This document shows positions 1-5,566 of a DNA stretch of 5,566 bases, in pieces. Below the pieces are notes generated by a model. That model worked only from the letters and a program-made list of their open reading frames with translations. It did not search any database and had not been told where the DNA came from. The DNA lies in contig URZG01000160.1 of the NCBI GenBank assembly GCA_900552325.1, positions 1 through 5,566 on the forward strand, read 5' to 3'. Source of the DNA: an uncultured Porphyromonadaceae bacterium. GTDB lineage: Bacteria; Bacteroidota; Bacteroidia; Bacteroidales; Muribaculaceae. Position numbers and translations under genes: made by a program. The stretch's first letter is position 1. Each line of letters begins with the position of its first letter.

Positions 1-1743
1 TTCGGCTGGTGTTGCCAGTACGCTGTAATTATGCTGGTATTCTTCTGAAAACTGATTGGCCCTGTTACGGATATAGCTGACGATCTTCAGGCCTAACTCC
101 TGTGAAGCCGCATTTTCGCCGTGGTGTTTGCCGGTGAGGGCGACCAGGCATTCTGCCAGACCGATAAAACCGATCCCCAATGTACCCTGATTGATAACGG
201 GTGCGATCGTGTCGTTCGGTTTCAATTTCTCGCTACCCAGCCAAAGAGATGACATCAGCAACGGGAACTGTTTCACCAGCGCGGTGCGCTGGAAGTCATA
301 GCGGTCGCATAACTGGCGTGCGGTAATCTCCAGAAGGTTGTCGAGTCGGCGGAAGAATGTGTCGATGCGTTCGTCCTGATCCTTGATGTGCATACATTCG
401 ATACCGAGGCGCACTATGTTGATCGTGGAGAAAGAGAGATTGCCGCGACCTACCGAGGTCTTCATGCCGTAACGGTTTTCAAATACACGGGTGCGGCATC
501 CCATTGTCGCCACTTCGTAAAGGTAGCGCTGAGGGTCATCTTCACGCCAAAGTTCATGCTGGTTGAAGGTCGCGTCGAGATTCACGAAATTGGGGAAGAA
601 ACGCCGGGCCGTCACTTTGCATGCCAGTTCGTAAAGGTCATAGTTGCGGTCGCCGGGATTGAAGTTCACCCCTTTCTTTTTCTTCCAGATCTGGATAGGG
701 AAGATGGCGGTGGCGCCGTTGCCCACACCTTCGTATGTGGAGTGCAGCAATTCGCGGATAACGCAGCGGCCTTCAGCCGAAGTGTCTGTGCCGTAGTTGA
801 TCGAAGAGAACACAACCTGGTTGCCGCCACGCGAGTGTATGGTGTTCATGTTGTGTATGAAGGCTTCCATTGACTGGTGCACGCGGCTCACGGTATTGTT
901 GATCGTGTGCTGAAGTATGCGGTCTTTGCCTTCAAGACCTTCAAGAGGCTTCTTTATGAAATCTTCGATCTCAACATTGAAAAGAGAAGAATAGTCCTCT
1001 CCGGTAAGCTGAGAAATCTGTTTGAGTTCCTCGATAAACGAATAACGCACGAAAGGCGCGAGATAAAAGTCGAACGCCGGTATGGCCTGACCGCCATGCA
1101 TCTCGTTCTGGCAGGTCTCCAGGGATATACAGGCTATTACGGAGGCGGTTTCGATTCGGCGTGCCGGGCGCGACTCTCCATGTCCGGCCACGAAGCCGTT
1201 CTCGAGAATGTGATTCAGCGGATGCTGCACGCATGTGAGCGATTTGGTCGGGTAATAATCTTTGTCGTGGATATGCAGGTATCCGCCTTTGACAGCCTCA
1301 CGCGCCTCGTCGGAGAGCAGATAGTCATCTACGAACGGTTTAGTGGTTTCTGAGGCGAATTTCATCATCATTCCCGCCGGAGAATCGGTGTTCATATTGG
1401 CGTTCTCGCGGGTGATGTCGTTATTTTTGGCCTCTATGATCTCAAGGAACATATCGCGTGTTTTGGCGCGTCGCGCAATAGAGCGCTTGTCGCGGTAGGC
1501 GATATATTTTTTAGCCACTTCCTTACGAGGTGATTTCATCAGTTCCAATTCTACCCGGTCCTGAATTTCTTCGACGGTCATTTGTTCACGGCCGGAGACA
1601 CCTATGCGATCAGATATTTTCTGAATCAACGCTTCGTCTTCCCCCAGGGGCGTCTGGAGCATAGCCTTGCGTATAGCTGCCTTGATCTTTTCTTCATTGT
1701 AGCCTACGATCCGGCCGTCGCGTTTGAGTACAGTCTGTATCAT
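1..1743 (-). CDS. nrdD: Anaerobic (class III) ribonucleoside-triphosphate reductase, N-terminal 581 residues; 3' end beyond window
   Basis: This enzyme makes deoxyribonucleotides from ribonucleoside triphosphates without oxygen, using a glycyl radical installed by the activase NrdG. I translated the minus strand: it is open without a stop from ATG 1743-1741 to the window edge. Residues 1 to about 95 form an ATP-cone, the allosteric nucleotide-binding domain, opening MIQTVLKRDGRIVGYNEEKI. The catalytic barrel follows. Cys171 (in SLTCVQHPLNH) and Cys416 (in ATMGCRTRV) match the two active-site cysteines of the family, the second being the thiyl-radical position. Other family-like stretches are ETCQNEMHGGQ, GIGFIGLAE and, at the edge, SVLATPAE. 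The zinc-binding tail and glycyl-radical loop would lie beyond position 1, so they cannot be checked. I chose this ATG because the ATP-cone begins at once and no other in-frame ATG lies in the leader. nrdG probably follows outside the window, but that is a guess. Confidence 0.96.
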   Translation of the reverse strand, partial: MIQTVLKRDGRIVGYNEEKIKAAIRKAMLQTPLGEDEALIQKISDRIGVSGREQMTVEEIQDRVELELMKSPRKEVAKKYIAYRDKRSIARRAKTRDMFLEIIEAKNNDITRENANMNTDSPAGMMMKFASETTKPFVDDYLLSDEAREAVKGGYLHIHDKDYYPTKSLTCVQHPLNHILENGFVAGHGESRPARRIETASVIACISLETCQNEMHGGQAIPAFDFYLAPFVRYSFIEELKQISQLTGEDYSSLFNVEIEDFIKKPLEGLEGKDRILQHTINNTVSRVHQSMEAFIHNMNTIHSRGGNQVVFSSINYGTDTSAEGRCVIRELLHSTYEGVGNGATAIFPIQIWKKKKGVNFNPGDRNYDLYELACKVTARRFFPNFVNLDATFNQHELWREDDPQRYLYEVATMGCRTRVFENRYGMKTSVGRGNLSFSTINIVRLGIECMHIKDQDERIDTFFRRLDNLLEITARQLCDRYDFQRTALVKQFPLLMSSLWLGSEKLKPNDTIAPVINQGTLGIGFIGLAECLVALTGKHHGENAASQELGLKIVSYIRNRANQFSEEYQHNYSVLATPAE

Positions 1744-1783
1744 CTCGATTAAAGTGTTGGTGGATAAACTGATGGAGCTGAAT

Positions 1784-1812
1784 CGCTCATAAAAACAGCG
1801 CTCTCATGAGCG
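1784..1812 (-). promoter_or_regulatory. nrdD leader with two mutually exclusive hairpins
   Basis: Read as minus-strand RNA, the segment CGCTC (1812-1808) can pair with GAGCG (1803-1799) across a 4-base loop. Five T's (1795-1791) follow three bases later, which resembles a small intrinsic terminator. The same 5' segment extended to CGCTCAT (1812-1806) can instead pair with ATGAGCG (1790-1784), a 7-bp stem enclosing the T tract. The two folds compete for the same bases. The predicted transcription start lies only a few bases upstream, so the structure would sit at the extreme 5' end of the nrdD mRNA. The pairing is seen directly. Attenuation is inference, and the 5-bp stem is short for a working terminator. 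A simple 5' stabilising hairpin is an equally good reading. Confidence 0.4.
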
Positions 1813-1822
1813 AAAGCAACGG

Positions 1823-1853
1823 CAAAGTTAAGATAAAAAAATCAAACAGACAA
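1823..1853 (-). promoter_or_regulatory. Bacteroides-type promoter of nrdD
   Basis: The minus strand carries TAACTTTG (1830-1823), an exact match to the Bacteroides -7 consensus TAnnTTTG. A TTG lies at 1853-1851, 20 bases upstream, in the spacing expected for the -33 element. Transcription would start near 1816, giving an nrdD leader of about 70 bases. The surrounding 1831-2002 stretch is strongly AT-rich, unlike the genes on either side. No NrdR-type box or clear FNR-type palindrome was seen nearby. This is a consensus match only, with no experimental support. Confidence 0.6.
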
Positions 1854-1886
1854 GAATTGCAGTAGAAATATATAAATATCGTTTTT

Positions 1887-1909
1887 GGAAACTTTCAAAA
1901 CAAATACAT
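1887..1909. repeat. Direct repeat copy 1 upstream of nrdD
   Basis: This stretch reads GGAAACTTTCAAAA followed by CAAATACAT. It is nearly identical to 1952-1975, apart from one inserted A and changes in the middle of the right part. Its core GAAA-C-TTTC is symmetric, with TTT and AAA further out, so it could be a dimeric protein site. It is centred roughly 80 bases upstream of the predicted nrdD start and about 65 bases (some six helical turns) from copy 2. Chance similarity in AT-rich DNA is possible. Confidence 0.45.
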
Positions 1910-1951
1910 ATCATTAACCAACTGAATATCAATGTATATTACTTTTAAAAT

Positions 1952-1975
1952 GGAAAACTTTCAAAAATAGTACAT
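1952..1975. repeat. Direct repeat copy 2 upstream of nrdD
   Basis: This stretch reads GGAAAACTTTCAAAA followed by ATAGTACAT, the partner of 1887-1909. It begins 28 bases past the transferase gene's stop codon, inside the AT-rich spacer. On the minus strand it contains TATTTTTG (1969-1962), which also fits TAnnTTTG, so it may be a second, weaker nrdD promoter instead of, or as well as, an operator. The two uses cannot be separated from sequence. Confidence 0.4.
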
Positions 1976-2002
1976 TCTAAAAATATCCTGAGTTGTCTAA
2001 TT

Positions 2003-3709
2003 TCAATAGCCGAGAACTCTTCTGAAATAGTTGAGATCCTCCTTTTTGAAATTGATTCTATCCCATGGTAAAGACTCATTTCTATCGGTCAGATAAACCG
2101 GTTCGGGAGCTACGTATGCCGACGATACAAGCGACCATCTGTCGTTTCTCAAAGGGGAATCGATACCAGCAACATCCATAATGGTCATGCATAGTGATTT
2201 CTGCGGGGATACGATACGGTTCCGGTTTTCTTTCAGATTATCTGTATATTCCGGAGAGTCCACCCTGCATTTTGAGGAAAGCCAGCAAATCACGGGCACG
2301 TGGATCTGCATGGCTGTGGGGGTGGGGGAGGCATGCAGAAACCGTTTGCGGTTGTCATCGAAAATATCCTCTCCGTGATCTGTGGAATAGATTACCGCCG
2401 CACGACATCCGACGTTCTCCGCGGCGTCAATGATCTGCGAAAGGATGTAATCGGTATAAAGTATAGTGTTATCGTAGGCGTTGATCAGTCGCGAGCGGTT
2501 TATCGCGCTGGCCTCAGCACAATGGTCGGGCTTGAAGCGGGCGAACGATTGGGGATACCTGTCGTAATATTTAAAGTGCGAGCCATAGGTGTGCAGTACT
2601 ATAAACTCTTTGGTCGCCGCTTTGTCTATCTCATTTCTTAGCAACGGAAGCAATGCACCGTCGTATGCTGCCGAGAGGTTGCCCCCCGGCACATAGACGA
2701 TAGTATCGGCCTCGGCGGCGAAAAACTGAGTATATGAGCGGTTCGGTGTCTGCACAGAAAAAAAAGCGGTGCGGTAACCGGCTTCCTTGAATGCCGTTAC
2801 GATGCTTTTATAGGTATATATGGAATCGAAATTCTCGGCTGTAGCCGCGCTAAGCAACATGGGCACGCTTTTGTGGGTGGTGTTTGATTCCGAGAAACTA
2901 CGTGGAAAATAAGTCAGTCCCTCGGTGGCGGCGAGACGGGGATTGGTACGCCGAGGGTAGCCACCCAACTGCCACTCGTAGGCACGGCCGGTCTCTCCGA
3001 TAACGAGGATATACAGTTCTCTTTCGGCGGAATCCCTTTTAGAAACGGCTTTGTAAGTGAAGTCGCGGGACGTTTCAGGGTAATCACGCATCTGCCCGGT
3101 GCGGTTTACCGCCTCCACCAGATTGTCGATGACATTCGCCGGGAACACACTTCTGATAATATTGAATCCGGGCACGGTAAGGAATGAGACACATCCGCTG
3201 CTTATGCCGATTCCCAACCATACCACGCCACATATCATGAATCTTTTTGCTGCCGGGGACGACAGTCTGAGTCTGCGTTTCCAGGCATAGCCTCCCCATA
3301 CCAAGGCCGATACGTACAACACCACTACCGCCACAAGCGCCATTATAAGGTTAAACAAGAGTTCGGTAGCTTCCGAAAAGCTGGTCGTGAACACATTGAG
3401 AAACATATCCACGGCAATAATCCCTTCTCCATACAGATAGAGAAGCACCAGCTGGAAGGCCGCGAAAAACATAAACGGAAACAGGATGAAAGCGGATGAA
3501 CCTACTTTCTTAATCAATGCGAATATAATGGAATATACTCCCAGCGGCAGAAAAAACGATGTAAGGGCCACGATAAAAGGCTGGTTTTCCGTAAAACAAA
3601 GCGCTGTTGCGGGAACCATAAGTCCTGTTATAACCCAAATAGCGAGTGCCGAGGGGGTATCTAAAATTCTTTTGACCGAGGAGAATATCTTATTAACTGA
3701 ATATTTCAT
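2003..3709 (-). CDS. Phosphoethanolamine transferase (EptA/CptA-type, sulfatase superfamily), inner membrane
   Basis: The 568-residue protein has the two-part plan of lipid A and core phosphoethanolamine transferases. Five hydrophobic segments (about 22-40, 45-66, 71-93, 118-141, 157-178) are followed by a periplasmic alkaline-phosphatase-fold domain (about 230-568). These enzymes move phosphoethanolamine from phosphatidylethanolamine to an envelope glycolipid or glycan. The N-terminal domain keeps the family region MFLNVFTTSFSEATELL (102-118). Catalytic-domain landmarks are VIGETGRA with Glu239, GGYPRRTNP (249-257), the probable nucleophile Thr278 in SNTTHKSVP, GSH (376-378), TDHGED with Asp444 and His445, FLHASP (His459) and IHVP (His470). 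These match the metal and substrate positions of EptA, so the enzyme looks intact. Length is normal for the family. It starts 6 bases after the barrel gene and is surely co-transcribed. The acceptor (lipid A phosphate, core sugar or another glycan) cannot be told from sequence, so no symbol is given. Confidence 0.9.
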   Translation of the reverse strand: MKYSVNKIFSSVKRILDTPSALAIWVITGLMVPATALCFTENQPFIVALTSFFLPLGVYSIIFALIKKVGSSAFILFPFMFFAAFQLVLLYLYGEGIIAVDMFLNVFTTSFSEATELLFNLIMALVAVVVLYVSALVWGGYAWKRRLRLSSPAAKRFMICGVVWLGIGISSGCVSFLTVPGFNIIRSVFPANVIDNLVEAVNRTGQMRDYPETSRDFTYKAVSKRDSAERELYILVIGETGRAYEWQLGGYPRRTNPRLAATEGLTYFPRSFSESNTTHKSVPMLLSAATAENFDSIYTYKSIVTAFKEAGYRTAFFSVQTPNRSYTQFFAAEADTIVYVPGGNLSAAYDGALLPLLRNEIDKAATKEFIVLHTYGSHFKYYDRYPQSFARFKPDHCAEASAINRSRLINAYDNTILYTDYILSQIIDAAENVGCRAAVIYSTDHGEDIFDDNRKRFLHASPTPTAMQIHVPVICWLSSKCRVDSPEYTDNLKENRNRIVSPQKSLCMTIMDVAGIDSPLRNDRWSLVSSAYVAPEPVYLTDRNESLPWDRINFKKEDLNYFRRVLGY

Positions 3710-3715
3710 ATTTTT

Positions 3716-5023
3716 TCAGAACGCTTCATTTAGGCCAATCGAGAATGCCATGGAATTTCTTCCGAACCCGATATCAGCCCTGACATTGACGTCTTTCTTA
3801 AACTCCCACCTATACCCGATACCGAATGACGGGAGAAGTTTTTTTGCCGTTATTTCGTTGAATTTGTGAAAAACAGTGCCCAGACCGCCCCATACCACGA
3901 TACCGTTGCGACGCCATATATGCTGCCTCAGTTCCACGACAACATCAAGCTCGCCGCGGTCGCGATAACGACCCTCGTAATATCCGCGGATGCCGGCCGA
4001 AGCGTCAACTGCCGAAAGCATGCTCCACGGAGTGTGACGAGTGGCGCCGCATCCATGAAACTGGAAAGCCATGATACCTGATTTCCAGAATCGATGATAC
4101 CACCCGAAAGTCAGCTCAGTAATAGAGAAGCCCTTTTTGTTACCCATAAAAGACGGGAAAAAGCGCTGGTGAAACCGGAGATTATACCCTTGCGATGCGT
4201 TTGTAGCTATATCGCGGGTATCGAAAGACAGTATCATTCCGATTCCGTAGGCCAGCTGTTCAAGCGACTGACCTCTCCATACAGCTGTTGACGACGCTTT
4301 GATCCCTTTGGAATAGTCGAAATATATCGACGGGCCGAGGAATATATCATGAGGAAGATGCCATAGACATTCAGCGGATACAAGAGACTGTAACAGGGTG
4401 TAGTCGGTTTCATTGTTCTTATCTGCACCCATCTCATAGCCCACTCCCCAGAATTTCGACGGGAAATGGCAGAAATTGGCATGGTAGTTTATGCGCACTT
4501 TGTCATTCGGGAAAGAATGATGGCCACGCGTACCTATATTATAGAACCCCGTTATCGAACCCTCCGCAAATACGTCAAGTTCCGACAAAGGAGTGGTGGC
4601 TTTTGGCCCTGTACGATAGACGCCTGCCGCTATTACCGCCAATTCAACACTTGTGGCGGAAGAGTAGCTCGGTCCTCCGAGAAAAGAGATGTCAAACTCG
4701 CCTTTGTCGGGTTCAACATTGGAGTCGCTGAAATAATCTATTACTCTTTGAATCACATTCCGCCCTGTGGAAGTGTCCTCAACAACAGTGTCAATTACCG
4801 AAGAGGATATACTGTCATAGCTGAAATCTATTCCGGGAACAAGAATGTCGGGTCTGGGGTGTGTCGTATCGGAGGAGATACTGTCGGGTTGTATAACCTT
4901 TACGGTTTCACTCCGGGCCGTTTCACATATAACGACTAATGAGGCTGCCAACACGGCGCACATCGCTCCACTCTTTTCTACAAGAATGTGCAACAAATTT
5001 GTTATGTTGGTTATCAGTCTCAT
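3716..5023 (-). CDS. POTRA-less Omp85/BamA-TamA-type outer-membrane beta-barrel protein
   Basis: Numbered from ATG 5023, the protein has 435 residues. A hydrophobic stretch at 22-34 followed by ETA/RSE suggests a signal peptide cut near residue 36. A polar Ser/Asp/Thr-rich linker follows (37 to about 95), then DYFSDSN (96-102) and a barrel of alternating strands from about 110 to the end. The barrel carries Omp85 hallmarks: FLGGPSYSS near its start, DTRD (268-271), the loop-6 type motif GIRGYYEGRYRDR (344-356), and a C-terminal strand ending SIGLNEAF with terminal Phe, as BamA uses for insertion. No POTRA domains are present; the N-terminal region is too short. The sequence resembles a conserved Bacteroides family annotated as BamA/TamA-like proteins of unknown job. 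An in-frame GTG at 5050 would add nine residues. I prefer ATG 5023, and ATG 4963 (directly before the hydrophobic stretch) is also possible. It is first gene of the operon with the transferase. Confidence 0.85.
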   Translation of the reverse strand: MRLITNITNLLHILVEKSGAMCAVLAASLVVICETARSETVKVIQPDSISSDTTHPRPDILVPGIDFSYDSISSSVIDTVVEDTSTGRNVIQRVIDYFSDSNVEPDKGEFDISFLGGPSYSSATSVELAVIAAGVYRTGPKATTPLSELDVFAEGSITGFYNIGTRGHHSFPNDKVRINYHANFCHFPSKFWGVGYEMGADKNNETDYTLLQSLVSAECLWHLPHDIFLGPSIYFDYSKGIKASSTAVWRGQSLEQLAYGIGMILSFDTRDIATNASQGYNLRFHQRFFPSFMGNKKGFSITELTFGWYHRFWKSGIMAFQFHGCGATRHTPWSMLSAVDASAGIRGYYEGRYRDRGELDVVVELRQHIWRRNGIVVWGGLGTVFHKFNEITAKKLLPSFGIGYRWEFKKDVNVRADIGFGRNSMAFSIGLNEAF

Positions 5024-5087
5024 AATCAGTCGAAACGAATGAATGAACACATTGCGCTGAACGAATAGCGACGGAGATTTTCAGTTG

Positions 5088-5095
5088 CAAAGGTA
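5088..5095 (-). promoter_or_regulatory. -7 element of the barrel/transferase operon promoter
   Basis: The minus strand reads TACCTTTG (5095-5088), a perfect fit to TAnnTTTG. Transcription would begin near 5081, giving a leader of about 58 bases before ATG 5023. The -33 position (around 5115-5119) reads GAAA-like rather than TTTG, so only the -7 half is well supported. The box is the left arm of an inverted repeat with the menD promoter. Confidence 0.55.
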
Positions 5096-5117
5096 CCGCT
5101 TTTTCATTTAAAATTTC

Positions 5118-5125
5118 TACCTTTG
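5118..5125 (+). promoter_or_regulatory. -7 element of the menD promoter
   Basis: The plus strand reads TACCTTTG, identical to the opposing box at 5088-5095. Transcription would begin near 5131, about 60 bases before the menD ATG. The expected -33 region (about 5094-5098) lies at the edge of the opposing promoter's -7 box and does not match TTTG. Confidence rests on the exact -7 match and on its correct placement before menD. Confidence 0.55.
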
Positions 5126-5192
5126 TAGAGCCTTCGCCGTGCCATGCGGTCAATTCGGCCGTCTTTACCAATATAAACAACATTTTGACCAA

Positions 5193-5566
5193 ATGGTTAA
5201 TACTGACAAGAGGATTTGCAGGATGACAGCTGCCGTACTCGCAGGGTATGGGGTTAAAGATGTTGTAGTGTCTCCCGGGAGCCGGAATACCCCCCTTGTG
5301 ATGGCTGTCTGTCGCCTTTCGTCGTTTAATATCCATCAGGTTGTCGACGAGCGCTCGGCAGCGTTTATCGCAGTGGGAATAGCATCTGTGTCGAATCTGC
5401 CGGTAGCGGTGATTTGTACCTCCGGAAGTGCGGTACTTGATTTCGCGCCGGCCGTGGCCGAGGCATATTACAGGAATATACCGCTTGTTGTAATCTCGGC
5501 TGACCGTCCGGTTGCATGGATTGACCAGCTTGACAGCCAGACAATACGGCAGAATGGTATTTTGGG
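5193..5566 (+). CDS. menD: MenD, SEPHCHC synthase (menaquinone biosynthesis), N-terminal 124 residues; truncated by window end
   Basis: MenD is a thiamine-diphosphate enzyme. It joins 2-oxoglutarate to isochorismate, giving 2-succinyl-5-enolpyruvyl-6-hydroxy-3-cyclohexene-1-carboxylate, the committed step toward menaquinone. The visible part is the pyrimidine-binding domain. It shows SPGSRNTPL (27-35), VDERSAAF (51-58) with Glu53 as the conserved cofactor-activating glutamate, CTSGSAVLD (75-83), EAYYRNIPLVVISADRP (90-106) and SQTIRQNGIL at the edge. These follow the MenD order and spacing exactly. ATG 5193 gives an N-terminus (VNTDKRICR) in register with known MenD proteins, so it is preferred over an in-frame GTG at 5139. 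No Shine-Dalgarno sequence is seen, as is normal in Bacteroidota. The gene diverges from the barrel operon; other men genes would be expected downstream, outside the window. Confidence 0.96.
   Translation, partial: MVNTDKRICRMTAAVLAGYGVKDVVVSPGSRNTPLVMAVCRLSSFNIHQVVDERSAAFIAVGIASVSNLPVAVICTSGSAVLDFAPAVAEAYYRNIPLVVISADRPVAWIDQLDSQTIRQNGIL

Noticed and set aside
388..1353. Two long consecutive plus-strand open frames (388-873 and 877-1353)
   Set aside because: They lie wholly antisense to nrdD, whose translation matches a known enzyme throughout; their products look like no family and are codon-bias shadows.
1921..1950. Possible FNR/Crp-type box (TTGATATTCAG on the minus strand)
   Set aside because: Only one half-site resembles TTGAT; the expected ATCAA partner is missing.
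1744..2002. Intrinsic terminator for the barrel/transferase operon
   Set aside because: No GC-rich stem followed by a T run was found on the minus strand after the stop at 2003; only AT-rich weak symmetry, so no terminator is annotated and read-through into nrdD is not excluded.
3486..3869. 127-codon plus-strand frame spanning the junction of the two operon genes
   Set aside because: It runs antisense across the end of the barrel gene and the start of the transferase gene, both clearly coding on the other strand.
4466..4939. 157-codon plus-strand frame
   Set aside because: It is antisense to the outer-membrane barrel gene, with no recognisable domain and no promoter; a shadow frame.
5139..5192. 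In-frame GTG extension of menD
   Set aside because: The added residues (VPCGQFGRLYQYKQ...) do not fit the MenD N-terminus, whereas ATG 5193 aligns directly.
4923..5336. 137-codon minus-strand frame overlapping the start of menD
   Set aside because: It crosses the divergent promoter region and overlaps menD and the signal peptide region of the barrel gene; the composition is unlike a real protein.

Overview
The window looks like ordinary chromosomal DNA from a strictly or facultatively anaerobic member of the Bacteroidota, most likely order Bacteroidales. Four things point there: a class III (oxygen-sensitive) ribonucleotide reductase, a menaquinone gene, promoter elements matching the Bacteroides -7 consensus TAnnTTTG, and starts without a Shine-Dalgarno sequence. 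The outer-membrane barrel also resembles a Bacteroides-type family. A gut lineage such as Muribaculaceae would fit, but I cannot fix the genus from sequence alone.

Layout. Positions 1-1743 (minus) hold the N-terminal 581 codons of nrdD, whose 3' end lies outside the window. An AT-rich spacer follows (1744-2002). It carries a good nrdD promoter (TAACTTTG), a leader that can fold into two mutually exclusive hairpins, and two near-identical copies of a GGAAA(A)CTTTCAAAA element. Positions 2003-5023 (minus) are a tight two-gene operon transcribed toward nrdD. Its first gene (3716-5023) encodes a secreted, POTRA-less Omp85/BamA-type outer-membrane beta-barrel. Six bases later comes an inner-membrane phosphoethanolamine transferase of the EptA/CptA type (2003-3709). 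A short divergent control region (about 5024-5192) contains two identical TACCTTTG boxes pointing away from each other. To its right, on the plus strand, menD begins at 5193 and runs off the window at codon 125.

How the genes relate. The barrel/transferase pair is the only real operon. Its products would sit in opposite membranes of the same envelope, which suggests a shared job in modifying or maintaining the outer membrane; that link is inference from gene order. NrdD (anaerobic dNTP synthesis) and MenD (menaquinone for anaerobic respiration) are housekeeping neighbours. The menD and barrel operon promoters are packed so closely that they probably influence each other. No mobile element, CRISPR array, tRNA or rRNA is visible.
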